Positions 31,487 through 40,157 of a DNA stretch of 64,000 nt are shown in pieces. The notes beneath the pieces were generated by a model, which saw only the letters and a program-made list of their open reading frames with translations, was not told the origin of the DNA and searched no databases. The translations under genes were made by a program, and so were the position numbers. Numbering within the stretch: position 1 is the stretch's first letter; each line of letters starts with the position of its first letter. The DNA comes from JBQTGK01 sp052400665 (GTDB taxonomy: Bacteria > Bacteroidota > Bacteroidia > Bacteroidales > Marinifilaceae), in NCBI GenBank assembly GCA_052400665.1, contig JBQTGK010000010.1; one strand, 5' to 3'.

Positions 31487-32476
31487 TTATCTCTTGTTTA
31501 AAATTTCGGCTACTTCCTGAGCGTGATAAGTGATAATAATATCAGCACCCGCTCTTTTAATAGAAGTCATTATTTCCATCATTACGCGCTCAGCATCAAT
31601 CCAGTCTTTTTCTCCTGCAGCTTTTACCATAGAAAACTCTCCACTTACATTATATGCAGCAACAGGAATATTAAATTCGTGCTTTGTACGGTAAATAACA
31701 TCAAGGTAACTTAATGCAGGTTTAACCATAACAATATCGGCACCTTCGGCAATATCCATTTCAACTTCGCGAATTGCTTCATCGCTATTTCTAGGATCCA
31801 TTTGGTAGGTGGAACGATCACCAAATTGAGGAGCACTATCTGCAGCATCTCTAAAAGGACCATAAAAACCAGAAGCATATTTTGCCGAATAAGCCATAAT
31901 TGGAAGTTTCTCGAAACAATTTTCGTCCAATGCTTTTCTCATGTATCCAATTCTACCATCCATCATATCCGAAGGAGCTACCATATCAACACCTGCTTTT
32001 GCCATCGAAACAGCCTGAGCAGCTAAAGTAACCAATGTTTGATCATTATCAACATCTCCATCGACAATGGTTCCACAGTGGCCATGAGTAGTATACTCGC
32101 AGTTACAAATATCAGCAATAATATACATTTGAGGATATTTTGCTTTTATTGCACGAATTGCCTGCTGAACAATACTATGATCGTGAGTTGCTACGGTACC
32201 ATCTTCATCTTTCGATTCGGGAATTCCAAAAAGTAAAACTGATTTTACTCCCGATTTAAGCAAGTCTCCACATTTTTCGACTAATAAATCTACAGACAAC
32301 TGATCGTTACCTGGCATACTTTTAATAGGATTTTTAACTTTCTCTCCCGGACAAACAAAAAGTGGCATAATTAGATCGTTTACAGAAATTGATGTTTCTG
32401 CAACCATATTGCGCACAACTTTACTGTAACGCAATCTTCTCATTCGTGTTTCCGGAAAAAGTGGACGTAAACTCAT
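31487..32476 (-). CDS. hemB: Porphobilinogen synthase (ALA dehydratase)
   Basis: Condenses two 5-aminolevulinate molecules to porphobilinogen. The 329-aa protein has both Schiff-base lysines, K199 (AYSAKYASGFYGPFRDA) and K252 (VMVKPALSYLDV). It has a zinc-type cysteine cluster C124/C126/C134 (ICNCEYTTHGHCG), so it should be the zinc-dependent form. It sits 55 bp after hemC in the minus-strand heme operon. Confidence 0.98.
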   Translation of the reverse strand: MSLRPLFPETRMRRLRYSKVVRNMVAETSISVNDLIMPLFVCPGEKVKNPIKSMPGNDQLSVDLLVEKCGDLLKSGVKSVLLFGIPESKDEDGTVATHDHSIVQQAIRAIKAKYPQMYIIADICNCEYTTHGHCGTIVDGDVDNDQTLVTLAAQAVSMAKAGVDMVAPSDMMDGRIGYMRKALDENCFEKLPIMAYSAKYASGFYGPFRDAADSAPQFGDRSTYQMDPRNSDEAIREVEMDIAEGADIVMVKPALSYLDVIYRTKHEFNIPVAAYNVSGEFSMVKAAGEKDWIDAERVMMEIMTSIKRAGADIIITYHAQEVAEILNKR

Positions 32477-32531
32477 AGTGTATGTATTTTGTAATTTTTT
32501 AATATAATATTTGAATTTTATCTTTTAACTG

Positions 32532-33458
32532 TTAAAGATAAAAATTAATTCCTTTGTCTTTACAAATGGCCTTCATTTTCACAGCCAATTCTTTAGCCTT
32601 ATTTACCGATTCTGCTACACCCACCTCAATCTGTTCAACAATATATTCGTTGGTTTTAACATCACCCACAATAGCAATCATTGTAAGTACATTATCCAAC
32701 ACAAGAGCATGAGCTGCTAATGGAAACTTACAACCTCCTTCTATTTCGGCCATAAAAGCCCTTTCGGCCAATACTGCCTGCATGGTAGGTTTATGATTTA
32801 CTTTTTCTATAATTTGGATGGTTTGCTTATCATCAGCTCTGCATTCTATGGCAATTGCTCCTTGCCCAATTGCAGGAATACTCTGATCTACATCTAAAAG
32901 TAATTTCTCATCATACGTCTTACCCAAACGATTCATTCCTGCTGCTGCCAAAATAATCGCATCGTACTCTCCATCAATCATTTTCTGTATTCGTGAATCG
33001 ATATTGCCTCTAATTTCTTTAAATTTAATATCGGAACGTAAAGCAGCCATTTGTACTTTTCTGCGTGGGCTTCCTGTTCCCAACACAAAACCCTGTGGCA
33101 TATTTTCTATGGTTTGAGCATTTCGGCTTAGAAATACATCTCTAACATCTTCGCGCTGAGGAAAGGATCCCAATTTTAATCCTTCCGGGTGAAAACTAGG
33201 AACATCTTTAAGGCTATGAACTGCGATATCTGCTTCTCCTTCGAGCATGGCATGTTCTAATTCTTTTACAAACAATCCGGTTCCACCAAACTCTGTTAAC
33301 GAACGGTTTAAAACCCGATCTCCCTTGGTACTAAATTTCTTTATTTCGAATTCTACATCAGGATTTGCTTTTTGCAATAAATCAACTGTTTGTTGAGTTT
33401 GCGTATATGCTAGCAAACTTGGGCGAGTAGCGACTACTATTTTTTTTTGAACGGACAT
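32532..33458 (-). CDS. hemC: Hydroxymethylbilane synthase
   Basis: Polymerises four porphobilinogens on a dipyrromethane cofactor. The 308-aa protein has the cofactor cysteine C243 in EIEGGCKFPLAAHA, the catalytic Asp region HSLKDVP (about 81-87) and the substrate Arg motif GTGSPRRKVQM (about 127-137). A possible attenuator hairpin lies between hemA and this gene. Confidence 0.98.
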   Translation of the reverse strand: MSVQKKIVVATRPSLLAYTQTQQTVDLLQKANPDVEFEIKKFSTKGDRVLNRSLTEFGGTGLFVKELEHAMLEGEADIAVHSLKDVPSFHPEGLKLGSFPQREDVRDVFLSRNAQTIENMPQGFVLGTGSPRRKVQMAALRSDIKFKEIRGNIDSRIQKMIDGEYDAIILAAAGMNRLGKTYDEKLLLDVDQSIPAIGQGAIAIECRADDKQTIQIIEKVNHKPTMQAVLAERAFMAEIEGGCKFPLAAHALVLDNVLTMIAIVGDVKTNEYIVEQIEVGVAESVNKAKELAVKMKAICKDKGINFYL

Positions 33459-33502
33459 AAAGCTTGTATCTCTGCTTGTTTATATTCTAATAATTATGGA
33501 AT

Positions 33503-33539
33503 AAAAAAGCCATATAAAACCAGGTTTATACAGCTTTTT
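33503..33539 (-). terminator. Hairpin with U-run between hemA and hemC
   Basis: AAAAAGC (33504-33510) pairs with GCTTTTT (33533-33539), and TATAAA (33513-33518) with TTTATA (33525-33530), separated by a 2-nt internal loop. On the minus strand the stem ends in a run of T. It may attenuate read-through from hemA into hemC-hemB-hemE. Confidence 0.6.
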
Positions 33540-33559
33540 ATCGAAAGCTTCTAAGGGCT

Positions 33560-34813
33560 TCACGAATCCATATCTTTAAATATCATATTTAATGTTTCCA
33601 TTGGACTAGATTGCTGTTTGTGATGATCTTTAAGGTGATTGATACATGCACGTGCAATTTTATTCACAATATTATTGGTAATGTGTTCAACTTTTTTTAG
33701 TTCCTCATCACTCAATTTATTTTTGTGATAATCCAATTCTTTTTGCTGTACTTTATGGAGATTTTCTTTTAAAGCGACTATAACAGGTGATAAATATTTC
33801 ACTTCCAGCCAGGCATAAAACTCACCAATGAAAGATTGAATTATTTTTTCGGCATCGGGGATACATGCTTTCCTTTGCTCTATAGATTTTGAAATGTGTT
33901 TTGATAATTCATCAACCGTAATAACCAAAACATGATCTAAATTATCAATGGCACAATCAACATTTCGAGGCACCGAAAGATCTAAAATAAGCTTACACGA
34001 TTCTGCTTTTTCTAAATGATCTAGTGTAACTGTAGGTTTAGGAGCACCTGTTGCAACGATAATAACCTCGGCCTTATTAATTTCCTGCGATAACTTCTCA
34101 ACGGTTTCGTACTTAATATCGAATTTATTTGCCAGAGCTTCGGCTTTTTCAATTGTTCTGTTCACCAGTGTAAGCGAACGATTATTCATGTGTTTCAGTA
34201 AATTCTCACAGGTATCTTTTCCGATATCTCCTGTTCCATACAAAAGGAAATTACTAGATTCAAGCGTACTTACTTTATCTTTAATGTATTGAACTGCAGC
34301 ATGAGCTACCGAGGCAGCACCTTTGCTTATTTCTGTGGTATTTTTAATTTTTTTACTTGCCTGAAAAACAAATGAAAAAAGTCTGTTTTGAAATGCATTT
34401 ACCATTCCAAATTTTTCTGATTTATGAACAGCATCTTTTACTTGTCCAACAATTTGGAAATCTCCTATAATTTGAGAGTCCAAACCTGAAGTTACCCTAA
34501 AAAGGTGCTGAATACATTCATTTCCAAAAAGTGTATAACCGTTATTGCTAAAGTCTTCGCGACTCCCTTTGCAGTATTTTAAAAACAAATCAATAATCAG
34601 ATCCAGTTGCGATGAATGAGCATATATCTCAGTACGATTACACGTCGATAAAATAACCATACTATCGAGTGCATTCTCCTTAGCTTCTTTCAGTATTTTC
34701 TCCTGATCATCAGATGTTAAAGAGAACAATCCCCTAACATCTAAAGCTGATTTTCTATAGCTTATTCCTACAACAAGTAATTTTTGTAGGTTTTCACGAA
34801 TTTCTTTTGACAT
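33560..34813 (-). CDS. hemA: Glutamyl-tRNA reductase
   Basis: First committed enzyme of the C5 route. It reduces glutamyl-tRNA to glutamate-1-semialdehyde with NADPH. The 417-aa protein has the nucleophile C58 in VILSTCNRTEIYA, the NADPH site LLYGTGDIGKDTCENL, and a C-terminal helical dimer domain. It heads the minus-strand heme operon. The start gives MSKEIRENLQKLLVVGISY, with the family's VGISYRKSALDVR following. Confidence 0.98.
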   Translation of the reverse strand: MSKEIRENLQKLLVVGISYRKSALDVRGLFSLTSDDQEKILKEAKENALDSMVILSTCNRTEIYAHSSQLDLIIDLFLKYCKGSREDFSNNGYTLFGNECIQHLFRVTSGLDSQIIGDFQIVGQVKDAVHKSEKFGMVNAFQNRLFSFVFQASKKIKNTTEISKGAASVAHAAVQYIKDKVSTLESSNFLLYGTGDIGKDTCENLLKHMNNRSLTLVNRTIEKAEALANKFDIKYETVEKLSQEINKAEVIIVATGAPKPTVTLDHLEKAESCKLILDLSVPRNVDCAIDNLDHVLVITVDELSKHISKSIEQRKACIPDAEKIIQSFIGEFYAWLEVKYLSPVIVALKENLHKVQQKELDYHKNKLSDEELKKVEHITNNIVNKIARACINHLKDHHKQQSSPMETLNMIFKDMDS

Positions 34814-35098
34814 AAAAACGCAATTTGTTTTCCGATTTACTCTTGTACTTTATATTTACAATACCAGAGCCAGGGCCAAATATAACAGTATTTATTCAAA
34901 AAACCGACCATTTTCGATAAGTATAAGTGTATTTGCTTAGCACTTTAATTATTATGAAAACAATAAAAACCCTAAAAGGATTTTAATATCTTAAATGCCA
35001 AAATAATCGAAAGCAGTTTAATAATTTTACTACTATTCATATATTTATTCATTTAAAATAAATATAAGTTTTAAGTTAGGTAATTTTACATTTTAGAT

Positions 35099-35920
35099 AT
35101 GAAAAAAACAGAAAATACAATTGGAATACTTGGATGTGGTTGGCTAGGATTACCCTTATCTGAATTTCTCATTAAAAATCACTATTTTATTAATGCTTCG
35201 GTACGAAAAAAAGAAAAATTTAAGCAACTTAAAAACTTAGGAATTACTCCTTATCAAATTCAGCTCAACCCTCACATTAATATTAATTACGACAAAAGTT
35301 TTTTTAATTCTAAAACTTTAATTGTGAATTTCCCAGCCAAAGGTAGAGATGATATTATTGATTACCACAGTCAGCAAATTGTATCGCTATTAAAAGAAAT
35401 AAAAGGCACCCCGATAGAGAATGTGATATTTATAAGTTCTACCTCGGTTTACGCCAACAGCAACTCTTCGCTTGATGAAACTGATGTTATAATTCCTGAA
35501 TCGAAAACGGGAAGAGCACTTCGAATTGCTGAAGATCTTTTTCTTAAAGAAAAATCATTTCGAACGACTATAATTCGATTTGGAGGATTATTTGGTTATG
35601 ATCGTAAACCTGGTCGATTTTTTGCCGGTAAAAAACAAATTAAAGGCGGCCAGGCTCCTGTTAACTTAATTCATCGCGACGATTGCATTGGTATAATCCA
35701 TCATATCATTAAAAATAATTATTGGAATGATATTTACAATGCTTGTTGTCCGCAGCATCCTAAAAAAAGCGATTTTTACTTACAAGCTGCAAAACGAGAA
35801 GGATTCGATTTACCAGAATTCATAAATTCACTAGATCAGTTTAAAATTATTAGTCCGGAAAAATTGATTAGCAAAACTGGCTATCAGTTTAAATTTTTAA
35901 ATCCTATTGATGCTTTGTAA
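35099..35920 (+). CDS. YeeZ-like SDR-family NAD(P)-binding protein
   Basis: The 273-aa protein has an N-terminal nucleotide-binding motif IGILGCGWLGLPLSEFL (GCGWLG, as in the YeeZ group) and an extended-SDR core with FISSTSVYA (about 115-123, Ser/Thr of the active site). The expected YxxxK is not obvious (TGRALRIAEDL occupies that place), so it may be a non-canonical reductase or sugar-epimerase relative. It is a single gene preceded by a 280-bp AT-rich gap. Substrate unknown. Confidence 0.8.
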   Translation: MKKTENTIGILGCGWLGLPLSEFLIKNHYFINASVRKKEKFKQLKNLGITPYQIQLNPHININYDKSFFNSKTLIVNFPAKGRDDIIDYHSQQIVSLLKEIKGTPIENVIFISSTSVYANSNSSLDETDVIIPESKTGRALRIAEDLFLKEKSFRTTIIRFGGLFGYDRKPGRFFAGKKQIKGGQAPVNLIHRDDCIGIIHHIIKNNYWNDIYNACCPQHPKKSDFYLQAAKREGFDLPEFINSLDQFKIISPEKLISKTGYQFKFLNPIDAL

Positions 35921-36087
35921 ATAGTAAGTACAATAATTTTAATATTAACTAAAATAGAATTGACTTAAAAGATTAATTTTTTTTAAATATATCGGTCTGA
36001 TTTTCTTGTTAAAATAAAAAAAAGATCTAATCATCCTGTATTTTTATCGTGTTATCAATTTACTCTGAAGACTTCAACTATTTTAAT

Positions 36088-36095
36088 TATTTTTG
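36088..36095 (+). promoter_or_regulatory. -7 element TATTTTTG for the 98-aa gene
   Basis: A full TAnnTTTG match lies 22 bp before the ATG at 36117, giving a predicted start near 36101. Confidence 0.5.
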
Positions 36096-36116
36096 ATTTA
36101 TATTAAGAGAAAGAAA

Positions 36117-36413
36117 ATGGTTTATATACTTTTAAAACAGCCAACAAAAAATATTGTTTCCTGGAAAAAGGCCTTCAACAAGTTTTGGGAATACCGAAAA
36201 ATTGGAGGTGAACTTTCTTGTAATATTTATCAAACTCCAAAAAAAGAAAACGAATTAATTGTTCTTTCGCAATGGACAAGTATGGATGATGCCATTGAAT
36301 TTCTTGCTTCACAATCTTTTGAGATGATAAAAGATCTGGAATCGGAAAAACCATTAACGGTAAGACTACTAAATCAACATACGATAGGACATTTTATTAA
36401 AACACTACACTAA
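36117..36413 (+). CDS. Small dimeric alpha/beta-barrel-like hypothetical protein
   Basis: ATG 36117 gives 98 aa (MVYILLKQPTKNIVSWKKAF). An earlier TTG at 36093 is overlapped by a promoter-like element and is rejected. The pattern of two beta-alpha-beta units with SQWTSMDDAIEFLAS resembles the ferredoxin-like ABM/Dabb families (monooxygenase-like fold), but no active-site signature is clear. Its last 9 bp overlap the end of the convergent gene at 36405. Confidence 0.6.
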   Translation: MVYILLKQPTKNIVSWKKAFNKFWEYRKIGGELSCNIYQTPKKENELIVLSQWTSMDDAIEFLASQSFEMIKDLESEKPLTVRLLNQHTIGHFIKTLH

Positions 36414-36911
36414 TTCCTCCACCAAAACAATAAGCTCCGAATTTATTTGTAGAACCAAATTCATAAGAGCATCGCAAAGAATTAAACCAAATTTATCGGA
36501 ATACAATTCCTCTTCAAGTAAAATAATCTCTTCTGATAAATCAATACCATTTTGTGCTGACTGATTTATATTTTTAAGATATTCTATGATCTGAATAGAA
36601 TGTAACATACATTTGTCATCGTAGAAAAGCGGATTAATATTCAGATTATTATCTGGAAATATTTTTTTCATTTGATCGTTTACCGAGATTACATACGAAT
36701 TTAATGCATCAAATAAATCTGTAAAATTTTCCTGCAAATCTTCATTTTTCACTTCTTCGAGTTCCTCAAGAGTATTAATTACCAAAGAACTCATAACAAG
36801 TAAATACTCTTCTATTTTAACCAAATCATCATCCGATATTCCTGGCTGTAATTTGTAGAAATCAATAATTTGCTGAATAATTGCATTCCTGTTTACTCCT
36901 GCTTTTCCCAA
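36405..36911 (-). CDS. Hypothetical helical protein, 168 aa
   Basis: Not recognised. The 168-aa acidic protein is fully helical in appearance, with no signal peptide or membrane segment. It lies 23 bp downstream of the PHP-ACT gene on the same strand and is probably co-transcribed with it. The sequence offers no catalytic motif. Confidence 0.65.
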   Translation of the reverse strand: MGKAGVNRNAIIQQIIDFYKLQPGISDDDLVKIEEYLLVMSSLVINTLEELEEVKNEDLQENFTDLFDALNSYVISVNDQMKKIFPDNNLNINPLFYDDKCMLHSIQIIEYLKNINQSAQNGIDLSEEIILLEEELYSDKFGLILCDALMNLVLQINSELIVLVEELV

Positions 36912-36934
36912 TTTACAATACTTATTATATATAT

Positions 36935-38635
36935 TTACTCAGATAAGTTTAAATGTGTAGTTTCAAAAAATTGTGGCCCTAATTTGCCAATTACATCACC
37001 TACTTTTCGCTTTTCTCCTTCTATTCCTAAAATTGCATAACCTTTATTTCCGCGGTGTCCTAAGCGTAGATCGAGAACATTGATATTTTGCGATGCCAGG
37101 GCCGAAAGTAGAATTAATAATACTCCTGAAGAGTTGTTGTGTACCGATAAAATCATCTGTTCGCTTATTGCTATTGGCAAATTAACTCCATCAACTTCGA
37201 GAAGATAATTGTCTGCCTTTTTGAGGTCAGGAATGTCAAGATTATCTCCCACTCTTATTTCAATGAAACTATTGCCCCCGGTTCCTTCAACAAATTCTAC
37301 AGCTTCACGAATACCATTATCATCACCCGAAAGGGTTAGAAATGCAGTTGCAGTACCATCATTATTCGAGTTAAGATGAGCTGTTTCCACATTAATTTCT
37401 TCGGAGGCCAAAGCATTAAATATCATTGACAAAACTCCTGGTTCATCTTTATGATGAGAAAATAGTCCTTTTTGTCTTTCTTTTTGATGTACTGGTAAAG
37501 TATGGCTAATGCTAACCGACTTATTTCCTTTACGAATTCGAATAGCGTCAAAATCGCCTAAAGATGTTGAACTTTTATGATGCTCGAGAAAGGTACGAAA
37601 CGATCCACCGAAAGAAAATTTAGGAATTCGCCTTTGTTTTCGATCTTCAAATCTTAAATTGAGCATTTCAATCCCCAGATTCATTACTTTATATTTGTCC
37701 TCTTTAAAACCTGTATTTCTTAATGGACGCTTTTCTGGTATGCATTTCGAGAAACTTAAATAGTGCTTGTATCCTGCCTTATAGGCAAATTTAACTCCTT
37801 CTTCATAATGATTTCCCAAATTCTGCAAGCTATGAGTATCGGTTCCTAAGGCTATTGGAATATCAAGATGTTTTGCTCTTTGCAGAATACTTAAATCGGG
37901 GTAAATGCCACAACCTTTATTAATTCCTGCCAGATTTACATCTAATGCCAAATTATATTCACTAATCATTTCCAGTAGAAAGCGCATGCGACGTGCTAAA
38001 ATATGATCAGAAGTATCGAGTTCTATTAAAGCTTTAGGCATTGGCACAAATAATTTGGGCAAATCTATATGACCAACAACTTGTATCATTTCCCATGAAG
38101 AATCGACCATTTCAATTAATTCTTCTATGTATCCGGCCCAGTAATTTTCTACTCCCCCCCGTAATTTTATTAACTGATTTGCTTCCTCAATTGATCCATC
38201 ATAAGGGATTCCTTCTTTAGAAAAATGCAGTGAGCCAATTACAAAATCGGCATTTTGAGCCTGAAAAATTTTTGATCTGTTCCATTGCATGCCTAAATCA
38301 GGCCCCAGCCATTCCAATTCAATTCCAAATCTTATGTTTATTTTATCTCCATATTTTTGTTTCAGCTTATCAATTTGACTGGGATAATTAAAATATGCAT
38401 TATCGCCACGAATAAACTTAACACCTAAACGTTTTTCGGCAGCATACCGAAAGCGTGTTAAACGTGGTGTGTGAATTATAAATGTTATATTAGGATGAGC
38501 TTTTTCAATAGCCAGTTCGGTAATCTTTTCGAATTCATCAACCCCATGTTTAACATGATCATTGCCTGTTCCGGCATGAATTCCATGAGTTTCCCATATA
38601 AAATATTCGTGGTTTTTGTTTCTACTTTGAGACAT
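36935..38635 (-). CDS. PHP-domain hydrolase fused to two ACT-like domains
   Basis: The first ~300 residues of the 566-aa protein form a PHP metallo-phosphoesterase domain with a full set of metal ligands: ETHGIHAGTGNDH, FIIHTPR, GIELEWLG, IGSLHFSK, VVGHIDLPK and LGTDTHS. Residues about 385-565 form two ACT-like regulatory domains (DEPGVLSMIFNALASEEINV, and later SSGVLLILLSALASQNINV). ACT domains usually bind amino acids, so a histidinol-phosphatase-like enzyme under amino-acid control is plausible, but the substrate is unknown. No other his gene is nearby. The start at 38635 gives MSQSRNKNHEYFIW. Confidence 0.85.
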   Translation of the reverse strand: MSQSRNKNHEYFIWETHGIHAGTGNDHVKHGVDEFEKITELAIEKAHPNITFIIHTPRLTRFRYAAEKRLGVKFIRGDNAYFNYPSQIDKLKQKYGDKINIRFGIELEWLGPDLGMQWNRSKIFQAQNADFVIGSLHFSKEGIPYDGSIEEANQLIKLRGGVENYWAGYIEELIEMVDSSWEMIQVVGHIDLPKLFVPMPKALIELDTSDHILARRMRFLLEMISEYNLALDVNLAGINKGCGIYPDLSILQRAKHLDIPIALGTDTHSLQNLGNHYEEGVKFAYKAGYKHYLSFSKCIPEKRPLRNTGFKEDKYKVMNLGIEMLNLRFEDRKQRRIPKFSFGGSFRTFLEHHKSSTSLGDFDAIRIRKGNKSVSISHTLPVHQKERQKGLFSHHKDEPGVLSMIFNALASEEINVETAHLNSNNDGTATAFLTLSGDDNGIREAVEFVEGTGGNSFIEIRVGDNLDIPDLKKADNYLLEVDGVNLPIAISEQMILSVHNNSSGVLLILLSALASQNINVLDLRLGHRGNKGYAILGIEGEKRKVGDVIGKLGPQFFETTHLNLSE

Positions 38636-38714
38636 CTACTTTTGGTTAATGATTAATTGATGAGTAAAATTAATCATTTGCTCAGAATATAAAAGACTAA
38701 GTAAAACTGATTGC

Positions 38715-38781
38715 ATAAAAAAACCCGTCTCTCAATAAAGAAAGACGGGAAACCGAAGTACCCACTACAATAACTTCGGTT
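38715..38781 (-). terminator. Terminator hairpins after the first RND operon
   Basis: CCCGTCT (38724-38730) pairs with AGACGGG (38743-38749) and, on the minus strand, is followed by a T-run (38723 down to 38717). A second hairpin AACCGAAGT / ACTTCGGTT (38751-38759 and 38773-38781) precedes it. Both lie downstream of the tolC-like gene ending at 38851. Confidence 0.8.
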
Positions 38782-38850
38782 ACCAAACAAGGCGTTTTTA
38801 TCTACTAATAAACAGTAGTTTAGTGCTTTTATTTACATCTGTGTTTGTCA

Positions 38851-40101
38851 TTATTTCAACAAGGTTCCGCTAATTTTCTTAATTGTAACCTCCGATAATT
38901 TTGCATCGTAACGAGCTGAAGACTTACTATTTCTGGCTTCGATCAGATTTTGTTGCGCTTCACGAAATGTTGTTGATGTTACCTGACCTAAATTGTAATA
39001 CTCTTTGGTTTGGTCGAAATTTAGCTGCGCAGCTTCCAAAGCATCCTCCTGTAATGATAAAATTTTAAGGTTGTATTGATAATCAGCGTAAGCATTTACC
39101 AGTTCTTTTTCCAGTTCCAATTCTGTATTTTGATATTCAAGTTCAGAATTTAATTTCTCAATTTTTGCATTGGCAATTTGTGTTTTCTTGCGCTTACCAT
39201 CGAATATGTTAAAACTCACAGTTACTCCTCCTGTTAATTGTGTATTTGAATTGGTTCCTGCAATTTCATTTTCATAATAAGAATAGGAAGAATTCAAACT
39301 CACACTTGGCAACTGTCCTGATTTTGTTTCTTTAACCTCAGTTTCTTTTTGGCGCAATTGATTTGCCGCTATTAAATATTCTGCATTTTTCTCTAAGGTT
39401 TCTTTTTTCAGACCAAGCAAACTAAACACCTGAAATTCTGAACCATCGGGTACTAACTGAAATTTCGTTTCGGCTTTTCTTCCCAACAAAACATTCATTT
39501 CGCGACTTGCTTCCTCATAACTTTGCTGAGTTTGAAGATATGAGGTACTATCGCTGTTAAAATCTACTTTAGCATTTAAAACCTCGAGTTTATTGATATT
39601 TCCAAATTCATATTTCGATTCGCTTCTTAACAAGCGCTCTTTTGATATTTCCAGATTTTTCATTGCACTTTCAAAATCGTCATAAGCTTTACTCAATTGG
39701 TAAAATCCGGAAATCACACTCGAAATGGTATTCTCAATGTTATATCTTGCCATAAGGCCGCCCTGTTCTTTTTGAAGGTTTAAAATTTGATAATTATATT
39801 TTCCTCCAAAACCATCAAACAAAGTATAAGAAAAGTTCAAGGCTCCCGACGAGCTCACTTCATCGCTACTATGTTCTGAATAATTAACACCACCACTGGC
39901 ATTTAAATTTGGCAGCAAACCCGCATTTCCTTTGGTAGCATTGTTTGCACTTACTTCAGCATCATTTTTTGCCACCTTAATATTTAAATTATTATTCAAT
40001 GCAATTTGCACGGCTGTTTCTAAAGTTAAAGCTTCCTGAGCTTCAAGTTTAAAAAACGATATCATTAAAATTACAATTATTATTATCAGCTTATTTTTCA
40101 T
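38851..40101 (-). CDS. TolC-family outer-membrane efflux protein
   Basis: Outer-membrane channel of a tripartite pump. The 416-aa precursor has a signal peptide (KLIIIIVILMISFFKLEAQ). TolC repeats are visible as ALTLETAVQIALNNNLNI near the N-terminus and a second helical half with QLRQKETEVKETKSGQLPSVSLNSS. No lipobox is seen, unlike many NodT-type proteins. It is the last gene of a minus-strand adaptor-permease-channel operon. Confidence 0.93.
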   Translation of the reverse strand: MKNKLIIIIVILMISFFKLEAQEALTLETAVQIALNNNLNIKVAKNDAEVSANNATKGNAGLLPNLNASGGVNYSEHSSDEVSSSGALNFSYTLFDGFGGKYNYQILNLQKEQGGLMARYNIENTISSVISGFYQLSKAYDDFESAMKNLEISKERLLRSESKYEFGNINKLEVLNAKVDFNSDSTSYLQTQQSYEEASREMNVLLGRKAETKFQLVPDGSEFQVFSLLGLKKETLEKNAEYLIAANQLRQKETEVKETKSGQLPSVSLNSSYSYYENEIAGTNSNTQLTGGVTVSFNIFDGKRKKTQIANAKIEKLNSELEYQNTELELEKELVNAYADYQYNLKILSLQEDALEAAQLNFDQTKEYYNLGQVTSTTFREAQQNLIEARNSKSSARYDAKLSEVTIKKISGTLLK

Positions 40102-40157
40102 CTGTTTATTTTTTCATTTTAAGGTCATTTTTATTACCTCTAAATTTCTAATCAACA

